Shown here: positions 38,726-46,207 of the stretch, piece by piece
Position numbering within the stretch: position 1 is the stretch's first letter
Layout: each line of letters starts with the position of its first letter
From: Pilimelia terevasa
GTDB lineage: Bacteria > Actinomycetota > Actinomycetes > Mycobacteriales > Micromonosporaceae
Length of the DNA stretch: 64,000 nt
Direction: 5' to 3'
Assembly (NCBI RefSeq): GCF_014647915.1
Contig: NZ_BMQC01000012.1
Coordinates: 33,584 to 97,583, forward strand
The notes under the pieces: generated by a model
The model's database searches: none
Seen by the model: only the letters and a program-made list of their open reading frames with translations
Told to the model about the DNA's origin: nothing
Position numbers and translations under genes: made by a program

Positions 38726-39501
38726 GCGGGCCGGCGTCGCCGGCCGGTGCGTCGCGGGCGTGGCGGGCGGCGGTGGTGCTGGCGCGGCTGGCGGTGGCGT
38801 CGGTGGGTCGGCTGCGGGTGTCGGGGGCGGTGCCGCCGGGCCTGCGGTCGGGTCCGCTGCTGCTGGCGGCGAACCATGTGGGGCCGGCGGATCCGGCGGT
38901 GCTCGTGGCGGCGGCGGCGCGGGTGGGGCTGGCGCCGCGGATCATGGCGACGGCGGGGGTGTTCCGGGCGCCGGTGCTGGGTTGGTTGATGCGCCGGGCG
39001 GGTCACGTGCGGGTGGAGCGGCGGTCGGCGGCGGTGCGGGAGTCGCTGGCGGCGGCGGGTGCGGTGCTGGCGGCCGGGCACGTGGTGCTGGTGTACCCGG
39101 AGGGGCGGATCGGCCTGGATCCGGGTTTGTGGCCGGAGCGGGGTAAGACGGGTACGGCGCGGTTGGCGCTGCGCACGGGGGTGCCGGTGGTGCCGGTGGC
39201 GCAGTGGGGGGCGCACGAGCTGCTGCCGTACGGGGTGCCGCGGCGGCTGCTGCGGACGCTGGGTCGGGCGGTGTGGCGCCGGCCGGTGCTGCGGGTGCAC
39301 TTCGGCGGGCCGGTGGACCTGTCGGGTCTGTCCGAGGGGGATGCGGTGGAGGCGACGGAGCGGATCGTGGCGGCGATCGCGGGGGACCTGGTGCCGTTGC
39401 GGGCGGCGGAGCCGGTCCGGCCGGCGTGGGTGGACCGGACGCGGCCGGTGAGTGCGGCGCGTTCGCGGCGGGCGGGCGACGGCGGCGTGTCCGGTCGGTG
39501 A
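38722..39501 (+). CDS. 1-acyl-sn-glycerol-3-phosphate acyltransferase (PlsC type)
   Basis: This 259-residue enzyme starts with GTG overlapping the previous stop (GTGA). The acyltransferase motif NHVGPADPAVL (N-H-x4-D) lies near residue 53, and VLVYPEGRIGLDPG carries the glycerol-phosphate-binding EGR motif. It moves a fatty acyl chain from acyl-CoA or acyl-ACP to lysophosphatidate. A basic, Ser/Arg-rich tail follows the domain. Position upstream of GDPD and a UMF1-type transporter points to a glycerolipid module. Confidence 0.86.
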   Translation: MSGPASPAGASRAWRAAVVLARLAVASVGRLRVSGAVPPGLRSGPLLLAANHVGPADPAVLVAAAARVGLAPRIMATAGVFRAPVLGWLMRRAGHVRVERRSAAVRESLAAAGAVLAAGHVVLVYPEGRIGLDPGLWPERGKTGTARLALRTGVPVVPVAQWGAHELLPYGVPRRLLRTLGRAVWRRPVLRVHFGGPVDLSGLSEGDAVEATERIVAAIAGDLVPLRAAEPVRPAWVDRTRPVSAARSRRAGDGGVSGR

Positions 39502-39542
39502 GGCGCCGCGTGTCGGCGGCGGGTGGGGCGATACTGCGGGGC

Positions 39543-40322
39543 ATGGCCGTGGATGGTGGGTTTCTGGACGCACCGCTGCCGTTGGCGTTCGCGCACCGGG
39601 GCGGTGTGGTATCGGCGCGGGCGGCGGGGTTGCCGGAGAATTCGGCGGCGGCGTTCGCGGCGGCGGTGGCGGCGGGCTACCGGTATGTGGAGACGGATGT
39701 GCACGCCACGGCGGACGGGGTGCCGGTGGTGTTCCACGACGCGTCGCTGTGGCGGGTGGCGGGGGTGCGGGGCCGGTTGTCGCGGCTGCGGTGGGCGGAT
39801 GTGCGGTCGCTGCGGGTGGGCGGGGAGCCGGTGGTGCCGCGGTTGGCGGACGTGCTGGGGGCGTGGCCGCGGGTGCGGTTCAACGTGGATGTGAAGTCGG
39901 CGGCGGTGGTGGGGCCGGCGGTGGCGGCGGTGCGGGCGGCGGGGGCGCAGCGGCGGGTGTTGTGGGCGTCGTTCTCGGATGCGCGGCTGGCGGCGGTGCG
40001 GCGGCTGGCGGGGCCGGGGGCGGTGACGTCGCTGGGGGTGCGGTCGGTGGGGCGGCTGCGGGTGGCGGCGGTGCGGGGTTGGCGGGTGCGGCTGCCGGCG
40101 TCGGTGGTGGCGGCGCAGGTGCCGGTGTCGTTCTTCGGGGTGCCGGTGGTGGGTCGTCGTTTCGTGGAGTACGCGCACGGTCTGGGCCTGCAGGTGCACG
40201 TGTGGACGGTGGACGACCGGCGGTCGATGGAGTGGCTGCTCGACCTGGGGGTGGACGGGATCATGACGGACCGGTTGGACGTGCTGCGGGACGTGTTGGC
40301 GGGGCGGGGGCTGTGGGTGTGA
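39543..40322 (+). CDS. Glycerophosphodiester phosphodiesterase
   Basis: This 259-residue GDPD has AFAHRGGVVS...LPENSAAAFAAAVAAGYRYVETDVHATADGVPVVFHDASLWRVAG, which supplies the catalytic His, Glu, Asp and His. HVWTVDDRRSMEWLLDLGVDGIMTDRLDVL is the typical C-terminal signature. It hydrolyses deacylated phospholipids to sn-glycerol 3-phosphate and an alcohol. No signal peptide is present, so it should act in the cytosol. Its GTG-overlap with the following transporter gene supports joint expression. Confidence 0.93.
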   Translation: MAVDGGFLDAPLPLAFAHRGGVVSARAAGLPENSAAAFAAAVAAGYRYVETDVHATADGVPVVFHDASLWRVAGVRGRLSRLRWADVRSLRVGGEPVVPRLADVLGAWPRVRFNVDVKSAAVVGPAVAAVRAAGAQRRVLWASFSDARLAAVRRLAGPGAVTSLGVRSVGRLRVAAVRGWRVRLPASVVAAQVPVSFFGVPVVGRRFVEYAHGLGLQVHVWTVDDRRSMEWLLDLGVDGIMTDRLDVLRDVLAGRGLWV

Positions 40323-41668
40323 GCGTGCTGGGGTACGCGGACCGGCGGGAGCGGGTCGGCTGGTACTTCTACGACGTGGCGAACTCGGCGTTCTACACGT
40401 CGGTGGTGACGGTGTTCCTGGGGCCGTACCTGACGGCGGTGGCGAAGGAGGCGGCGGGCTGCGCGGAGGGCGGCTGCGCGGGCCGGTCGGTCGGGGTGCT
40501 GGGGTTGTCGGTGGCGCCGGAGTCGCTGTTTCCGTACACGGCGTCGCTGTCGGTGTTCCTGACGGTGTTCGTGCTGCCGGTGGTGGGGGCGGTGGCGGAC
40601 CGGTCGGCGCGCAAGAAGCAGTTGATGGCGGCGTGCGCGTACGTGGGGGCGGCGGCGACGGCGGGGATGCTGTTCCTGACCGGTGACCGGTACCTGCTGG
40701 GTGCGGGCCTGTTCGTGGTGGCGAACGTGGCGTTCGGGGCGAGTGTGGTGGTGTACCACTCGTTCCTGCCGCAGTTGGCGGGGCCGGACGAGCGGGACGC
40801 GGTGTCGAGTGTGGGGTGGGCGTTCGGGTTCGGCGGCGGCGGGGTGCTGCTGGCGTTGAGTGTGGTGGCGGTGCTGTCGGCGGACTCCTGGGGGCTGTCC
40901 ACGGGCGAGGTGGCGCGGTACTGCATCGTGGCGGCGGGGGTGTGGTGGGCGGCGTTCACGACGGTGCCGCTGGTGCTGCTGCGCAACCGCCCGCCGTCGG
41001 CGGGCCCGGCGCGCGGCAATCTGGTGGCGGACAGTTTCCGGCAGTTGTGGGCGACGCTGCGGTCGCTGAAGGGGTATCCGCTGACGCTGTTCTTCCTGAT
41101 CGCCTACCTGGTGTACAACGACGGCATCCAGACGGTGATCGCGATGTCGTCGGTGTACGGGGTGGAGGAGCTGGGGCTGTCCGACGACGTGCTGGTGCCG
41201 ACGATCCTGATGGTGCAGTTCCTGGCGCTGGGCGGGGCGCTGGGGATGGGGTGGCTGGCGCGGCGGATCGGGGCGTGGAAGACGATCCTGCTGTCGCTGG
41301 TGCTGTGGTCGGCGACGGTGGTGGCGGCGTTCTTCCTGCCGCGGGGCGAGGCGGTGCCGTTCGTGGTGCTGGGCGGCGCGATCGGGGTGGTGCTGGGCGG
41401 TTCGCAGGCGCTGTCGCGGTCGCTGTTCTCGCAGCTCATCCCGGCGGGCCGGGAGGGCGAGTACTTCGGCCTGTACGAGATTTCCGACAAGGGGACGAGC
41501 TGGCTGGGGCCGCTGCTGTTCGGCCTGGCGATCCAGACGACGGACTCCTACCGGGTGGCGCTGCTGTCGCTGATCGCGTTCTTCGTGGTGGGGTTCGTAC
41601 TGCTGGCGGCGGTGCCGGTGCGGCGGGCGATCGTGGCGGCGGGCAACACCCCGCCGCGGGTGCTGTAG
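40319..41668 (+). CDS. MFS transporter, UMF1 (Atg22-like) family
   Basis: This 449-residue, 12-helix transporter starts with GTG overlapping the GDPD stop (GTGA). The opening RERVGWYFYDVANSAFYTSVVTVFLGPYL and later LSRSLFSQLIPAGREGEYFGLYEISDKGTSWLGPLLFG are hallmarks of the UMF1 family. Eukaryotic Atg22 exports amino acids from the vacuole; the bacterial substrate is unknown. ADRSARKKQLM is the conserved MFS loop 2-3. The neighbouring GDPD and PlsC genes hint at glycerophosphodiester or lipid-derived substrates. Confidence 0.9.
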   Translation: MSVLGYADRRERVGWYFYDVANSAFYTSVVTVFLGPYLTAVAKEAAGCAEGGCAGRSVGVLGLSVAPESLFPYTASLSVFLTVFVLPVVGAVADRSARKKQLMAACAYVGAAATAGMLFLTGDRYLLGAGLFVVANVAFGASVVVYHSFLPQLAGPDERDAVSSVGWAFGFGGGGVLLALSVVAVLSADSWGLSTGEVARYCIVAAGVWWAAFTTVPLVLLRNRPPSAGPARGNLVADSFRQLWATLRSLKGYPLTLFFLIAYLVYNDGIQTVIAMSSVYGVEELGLSDDVLVPTILMVQFLALGGALGMGWLARRIGAWKTILLSLVLWSATVVAAFFLPRGEAVPFVVLGGAIGVVLGGSQALSRSLFSQLIPAGREGEYFGLYEISDKGTSWLGPLLFGLAIQTTDSYRVALLSLIAFFVVGFVLLAAVPVRRAIVAAGNTPPRVL

Positions 41669-41678
41669 CGGGGGCGGG

Positions 41679-42704
41679 TCAGCCGCCGCGGCGGGCGCGG
41701 GCGGCCCAGAGGACGTAGGCGGGGTCCCGGTCGAGGTTGTGCCGGTCGCGGTCGTAGCGGCGGGTGGTGCGCGGGTCGGCGTGGCCCATGGCGTCCTGGA
41801 CGTCCTCCAGGGGTACGCCCTCGTCGCGGGCGGCGGTGGCGAAGGCGTGCCGCAGCGAGTGCGGGGACAGGTGCGCCCAGTGGGGGATGCCGGCGCTGCG
41901 GGCGAGGGTGCGGATGAGCCGGAACACGGCGTGCCGGTCGAGTCGCCGCCCGGTCCGGGTGGTGAGCAGCGGCCCGGTGAGGGAGTCGGCGCGGACTCCG
42001 GCGATCTGGGCGCGCTGGGTGAGGTAGTCGTCAACGGCAGCGGCGCAGCCGGGGGTGAGGGCGCGGCGCCGGTGGTGGCCGCCTTTGCCGGTGAACCGGA
42101 TGCTGCGGTGGCCGCGCTCGGTGGTCAGGTCCTCGCAGTTCAGGGAGGTGAGTTCGCCGACGCGCAGGCCGAGGTCGGCGAGCAGGGTGATGGCGGCGCG
42201 GGTGCGGGCGGCGGTGGGTCCGAGGCACTGGCGGGCGGAGTGCAGGACGGCGTCGACCTCGTCGGCGGACAGGCCGACGGTGGCGGAGTGGTCGCGGTGC
42301 AGGCGGGGCCGGTCGGCGGCGGAGACGGGGTTGACGGCGACGGCGCCGACGCGGTGCAGGAACGTGTACCAACTCGACAGGGCCGACAGTTTGCGGGCCA
42401 CGGTCGCGGGGGTCAGAGGCTTGCCGGTGCGCGGGTCCAGGGTCGCCTCCAGCTCCCGGGCGTACGCGTTGACGTGCAGGAACGTCGCGGCCCGCGGGTC
42501 GAGTGCGTGCTGGGCGCACCAGTGCAGCCAGCCGGTGAGGTCCCGCCGGTACGCGGCGCGGGTGTGCGGGGACAGCCGCCGGTTGTGCAGCCACGCCTCC
42601 AGTACGTCGGCGGGTGTGGCACCGGCGAGCGCCGCCGCGGTGCCGGCGAGCGCCGCCGCGGTGCCGGCGAGTGCGGCGGGGATGGCGGGGACGTTGTCGG
42701 GCAC
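41679..42704 (-). CDS. Tyrosine recombinase/integrase, XerC/D-like
   Basis: This 341-residue protein has an N-terminal SAM-like DNA-binding domain (DVLEAWLHNRRLSPHTRAAYRRDLTGWLHWC) and a catalytic domain with Arg in LADLGLRVGELTSL, Lys in FTGKGGHHRRRAL, H-x-x-R in SPHSLRHAFAT, His in MGHADPRTTRRYD and the Tyr nucleophile in RRYDRDRHNL. All catalytic residues are present. It starts with GTG only 10 bases after the stop of the diguanylate cyclase gene, with no ribosome binding site, so coupled translation is likely. The first 30 residues hold an AALAGTA repeat from a 21-bp tandem duplication. No att site or phage gene was found nearby. Confidence 0.88.
   Translation of the reverse strand: MPDNVPAIPAALAGTAAALAGTAAALAGATPADVLEAWLHNRRLSPHTRAAYRRDLTGWLHWCAQHALDPRAATFLHVNAYARELEATLDPRTGKPLTPATVARKLSALSSWYTFLHRVGAVAVNPVSAADRPRLHRDHSATVGLSADEVDAVLHSARQCLGPTAARTRAAITLLADLGLRVGELTSLNCEDLTTERGHRSIRFTGKGGHHRRRALTPGCAAAVDDYLTQRAQIAGVRADSLTGPLLTTRTGRRLDRHAVFRLIRTLARSAGIPHWAHLSPHSLRHAFATAARDEGVPLEDVQDAMGHADPRTTRRYDRDRHNLDRDPAYVLWAARARRGG
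42622..42671. repeat. 21-bp tandem repeat in the recombinase N-terminus
   Basis: Two complete 21-base units (42622-42642 and 42643-42663) and a partial third encode the repeated residues AALAGT. The period is a multiple of three, so copy number could vary without breaking the frame. Confidence 0.8.
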
Positions 42705-42714
42705 GGTGGGGAAT

Positions 42715-44322
42715 CTACCGGGCGGGGACGGGTGCGCCGTCGAGGCAGGTCTGGTTCCGGCCGCGGTTCTTGGCGGTGTACAGGTGGGTGTCGGCGGCGG
42801 CGAGGAGCTGGGCGGCGCTGTGCCGCCGGCAGGTGGCGGCGCCGATGCTGACGGTGACGGGCAGGGTGCCGGTCAGGGGCGGCCAGTAGTAGTGGGCGAC
42901 GGCCTGGCGGAGGTTGTCGAGGGTGTCGGTGGCCCGGCCGGGGCTGTGGTCGCGGAGGACGAGGAGGAATTCCTCGCCGCCGACGCGGGCGGCGAAGCCG
43001 TCGGTGTCGGCGGCGACGGCGGTGGTGAGGATGGCGGCGACGGTGACGAGGACCCGGTCGCCGATCTGGTGGGAGAGGGTGTCGTTGATCTGTTTGAAGT
43101 GGTCGAGGTCGACGAGTGCGGCGGTGAGGTTGTCGGGGTGCTGGCGGACGAGGTGGGGGAGTTCCTCGTCGGTGTATCGGCGGTTGCGCAGGCCGGTGAG
43201 GGGGTCGCGGCGGGCCTGTTCGCGGAAGCGTTCGGCGTCGGCGCGGGCTTCGGCGGTTTCGAAGAGGACCTGGCGGGTGCGGGCCTGGGCTTCGCGGTGG
43301 CCGGACATGAGGTCGCGGTCGGCGAGGTGGTGGGCTTTGAGGTTCTCCCAGGCGGCCTGCCAGTGGCCGCGGGCGGCGTGGAGTTCGGATTGTTCGTAGA
43401 GCTGGCGGGCGTGGGCCCAGCCGAGGCCGCGGCGTAGGCACAGGTCGCGGCACCGGTCGAGGCTGCGTTGGGCGTCGTCGTGGTCGCCGAGGTGGCGTTG
43501 GGCGCGGGCGAGGGTGAGCAGGAGGTCGGCGAGCGCGTCGGCCTGTTCCCAGCCGTCGGCGCCGTAGGTGGTGATGGCGTGTCGGGCGGCGGTGGCGGCT
43601 TTGGTGTAGTTGCCGGCGGCGAGGTGGACGTTGGCGATGGTGTCCAGGTAGGGGGAGTGGCTGTCGAGGTTGATGCCGGCGGCGGCGGCGACGGTGCGCA
43701 TCCGGGCGGCGGCGGTGGCGGCGTGGTCGAGGGCGCCGGAGTCCAGTTCGGCGCTGGCGAGGTTGTTGAGGATCATGACGCGGAGTTGGTGGTCGTGGTG
43801 GGCGGCGGCGATCTGTTCGGCCTGGTGGAAGCGGGCGCGGGAGGGTGCGGGGTCGGCGCCGCCGCGGGTGGCGTCGCCGAGCATCATCAGCGGGTAGGCG
43901 CGTTGGCGGGCGGTGGCGTCCTCGGGGAGGGTTTCGACGCAGCGGACGGCGTGTTCGAGGAAGCCGGCGTTGTCGCCGATGCTGCGCAGGAGCAGGGCGA
44001 GGAGGCGGTGGCTGCGGGCGGTGAGGTGGGGGTGGCGGTGTTCGGTGGCCCACCGGTTGACGGTCCACAGGACGGGGGCGGCGGCGGCGCTGTCGCCGCG
44101 GCGGTGCCGGACGTCGGCCTGGATGAGGCGGGCGCGCAGGGCGAGGGCTTCGTCGCCGGTGGCGTGGGCGGCGGCTTCGATGCGGCGGGCGTCGCGCTGC
44201 CAGCGGTCCAGGTCGAAGCCGAGGTCGTCTTCGATGGTTTCGAGCTGGCGGTGCAGGGCGGCGGTGTCGGGTTGCGGGCATGGCGGGGGCGGCGTCGGTG
44301 GACGCGGTTCGGGTCCCGTCAT
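42715..44322 (-). CDS. Diguanylate cyclase (GGDEF) with N-terminal TPR repeats
   Basis: This 535-residue cytosolic protein starts at ATG behind GGAGG. Residues about 30-340 form TPR-like helical repeats (LALRARLIQADVRHRRGDSAAAAPVL, QADALADLLLTLARAQRHLGDHDDAQRSLDRCR). The GGDEF domain has DPLTGLRNRRYTDEE, LVDLDHFKQINDTLSHQIGDRVL and the intact active site RVGGEEFLLVL. The RxxD inhibitory site before GGEEF is absent, so simple product feedback is not expected. It makes c-di-GMP from two GTP. It is the first gene of a likely two-gene unit with the recombinase. Confidence 0.9.
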   Translation of the reverse strand: MTGPEPRPPTPPPPCPQPDTAALHRQLETIEDDLGFDLDRWQRDARRIEAAAHATGDEALALRARLIQADVRHRRGDSAAAAPVLWTVNRWATEHRHPHLTARSHRLLALLLRSIGDNAGFLEHAVRCVETLPEDATARQRAYPLMMLGDATRGGADPAPSRARFHQAEQIAAAHHDHQLRVMILNNLASAELDSGALDHAATAAARMRTVAAAAGINLDSHSPYLDTIANVHLAAGNYTKAATAARHAITTYGADGWEQADALADLLLTLARAQRHLGDHDDAQRSLDRCRDLCLRRGLGWAHARQLYEQSELHAARGHWQAAWENLKAHHLADRDLMSGHREAQARTRQVLFETAEARADAERFREQARRDPLTGLRNRRYTDEELPHLVRQHPDNLTAALVDLDHFKQINDTLSHQIGDRVLVTVAAILTTAVAADTDGFAARVGGEEFLLVLRDHSPGRATDTLDNLRQAVAHYYWPPLTGTLPVTVSIGAATCRRHSAAQLLAAADTHLYTAKNRGRNQTCLDGAPVPAR

Positions 44323-44549
44323 GGCGCCTCCGTCGGCGTGGATGTCCGGGACGATACCGCGGTGTCCGGTTCGGCAGGAGGGGTTGCGTTGGGTCGGTGC
44401 GGGGTCGGTTGTCGGGTTGGGGGTGGGCCGGTGCGGGTGGTGGGCTGGCTGGTTGGACGGCAACCGGGTCGCAACCGGGGGGCGCTCGCCTCGCACTCGG
44501 GCGCCTGTTAGCTGAGTCACATCGGCGGTTCGCGGTGGGGGAGGCTCGG

Positions 44550-44788
44550 ATGGTGGGGTTGCAGGAGAACGTGGTGGCGCAGGCGCTGTTCCTGTCGGAT
44601 CTGCAGCCGTCGGCGTGCCCGGACGCCGCGGCGGTGTGGGGTGCGGTGGAGCGGGCGCTGGCGCGGTACGGCAGCGAGGGGTGCGGTCCGGCGGTGGCAG
44701 GGGAGTACGGGAGCGGGGCGAGTCGGCGGCGTCGCGGATGCGGTGGGCGCGGCGGCTGGTCGCCGACTGCCGGCCGGTGGCCGCCTGA
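44550..44788 (+). pseudogene. Small conserved actinobacterial protein, broken by a one-base frameshift
   Basis: ATG 44550 follows GGGGAGG. The first frame reads MVGLQENVVAQALFLSDLQPSACPDAAAVWGAVERALARYGSEGCGPAVAGEYG. The continuation typical of this small family, ERGESAASRMRWARRLVADCRPVAA and a TGA at 44786, lies in a different frame starting near 44712. Adding one G in the run at about 44709-44713 restores an 79-residue protein of normal length. The family is common in Micromonosporaceae and has no known function. The shift may be a real mutation, a programmed slip or a sequence error. Confidence 0.7.
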
Positions 44789-44871
44789 GCGGGTGCCGGT
44801 GTCGGCGAGTGCCTGTCTGGTCGGCCTGGCCCTGTCTAGGGTGCCTTAAGGTCTGATGATGGGGGCGCGAC

Positions 44872-45915
44872 ATGGGTGAGCGGCGGGTGGCCCGCATCGG
44901 GGGCCGGATTCTTCCCTCGTACCGGTTCGATCTGATTTCTGCCCTGCTGGGCCTGTGGATGTTCGTCGGGCTGCTGCTGGATGCGTGGGCGCACAGCATC
45001 TACGGCGTGGAGTCGTTCTTCACGGCCTGGCACGCGGTCCTGTACACCGGTTTCCTGGCGACGAGCGCCTGGCTGGGGTGGGCGGTCCTGCAGCCGATGC
45101 TGGCCGGCGCGCGCGGCCTCCAGGCGGTGCCGTACGGCTACGCCCTGGCGGTGGCGGGGCTGGTCCTGTTCGGCGTCTGCGCGGTCGCGGACCTGGTCTG
45201 GCACGAGATCTTCGGCATCGAGAACGGCTTCGACGTCCTGTTCAGCCCCTCCCACCTGGGGTTGATCACCGGCGGGGTCCTCATCGGTACGGGTCCGGTG
45301 CGGTCGCGGTGGGGCCGCGGGGTGGGCCGGGGGCTGCGGGTGGAGTTCCCGCTGCTGCTGGGGTTGACGCTGAGCGTGATGCCGGTGTTCATGTTCCTGG
45401 AGTACGGCGACGCCCTGGTGTGGGATCCGCGGGCCGTCGTGGAGGTCCTGTCGGTGCGCCCCGACTTCGGCCCGAACACCCGCGGGACCAGCGCGTTCTC
45501 CGCCGCCGTGGTGATCACCACGCTGATGCTGCTGGGTCCGCTGCTGATGCTCTCGCGCCGCGGTCCGGTCCCGCCGGGCGCCGCGGTCGGGGTGTACGCG
45601 ACGGCGACGCTGGTGCAGGTCTCCGTCACCGGCGCCGCGTTCCCCCACGTCAAGATCGCCACTGTGGTCGCGGGGGTCCTGGTGGAGGTGCTGCTGTACT
45701 GGTGCCGGCCCACCTACCTGCGCCCGCACGCCACCGTCGGGTTCGCCGCGGCCGCCGCGTTGGGGACGTGGGTGGTGGTGTTCGCGGCGATGTACGTGCC
45801 GGAGCGGTTCCCGCGGGTCCCCGAGTACTGGGCGGGTCTGCCGTTCATCGCGGTCGCCGTCGCCGTGCTCCTCGCCCTGCTGGTCACCGCCCCCAGCCCG
45901 CCGCGCCGCCGCTGA
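44872..45915 (+). CDS. Polytopic membrane protein of unknown function
   Basis: This 347-residue protein has about nine hydrophobic segments, for example LISALLGLWMFVGLLLDAWAH, AVLYTGFLATSAWLGWAVL, YALAVAGLVLFGVCAVADLVWHEIFG and VVITTLMLLGPLLML. Conserved-looking polar residues sit in membrane regions (LDAWAH, DLVWHEIFGIENGFDVLFSPSHLGL), with several histidines that could bind a metal. No family was recognised. A GGGGG-type ribosome binding site precedes the ATG. Confidence 0.78.
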   Translation: MGERRVARIGGRILPSYRFDLISALLGLWMFVGLLLDAWAHSIYGVESFFTAWHAVLYTGFLATSAWLGWAVLQPMLAGARGLQAVPYGYALAVAGLVLFGVCAVADLVWHEIFGIENGFDVLFSPSHLGLITGGVLIGTGPVRSRWGRGVGRGLRVEFPLLLGLTLSVMPVFMFLEYGDALVWDPRAVVEVLSVRPDFGPNTRGTSAFSAAVVITTLMLLGPLLMLSRRGPVPPGAAVGVYATATLVQVSVTGAAFPHVKIATVVAGVLVEVLLYWCRPTYLRPHATVGFAAAAALGTWVVVFAAMYVPERFPRVPEYWAGLPFIAVAVAVLLALLVTAPSPPRRR

Positions 45916-45968
45916 GGCGCGGGAAAAGCGGTTGTCGGCGGGGCCGCGGCGGCGGCAGAGTGCGGCCA

Positions 45969-46190
45969 TGCTGCCTGCCGAGGTGACCGCGTTGCCAGCC
46001 GAGGTGACCGCCTACTACCAGGCCGGCGGCGAGCGCCACCGGCTCGACCGCGGCGTCGGCCGCTGGGAGTTCCTGCGCACGTGGGACGTCCTGGGCCGGG
46101 TCCTGCCGCGGCGCGCCGCGGTCCTCGACGTGGGCGGGGCGACCGGCCGGTACGCGGCGCCGCTGGCGGCCGCCGGCCCCGCCCTCCGGC
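45969..46190 (+). pseudogene. Truncated class I SAM-dependent methyltransferase (N-terminal stub)
   Basis: The start MLPAEVTALPAEVTAYYQAGGERHRLDRGVGRWEFLRTWDVLGRVLPRRAAVLDVGGATGRYAAPLAAAG is a clear methyltransferase N-terminus including the SAM-binding motif I (VLDVGGATG). After about 65 residues it loses similarity and runs into the antisense of the mmpL 3' end. The usual 250-residue enzyme is therefore cut off, probably by a deletion. An 18-bp duplication encodes LPAEVTA twice. No function is expected. Confidence 0.72.
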
Positions 46191-46207
46191 GGCCGGCCCG
46201 GTTCCGC

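Noticed and set aside
41679..46207. A prophage or integrative element around the tyrosine recombinase
   Set aside because: No phage, conjugation or excisionase gene, tRNA target or att repeats were found nearby; the region looks plastic but is not a definable element.
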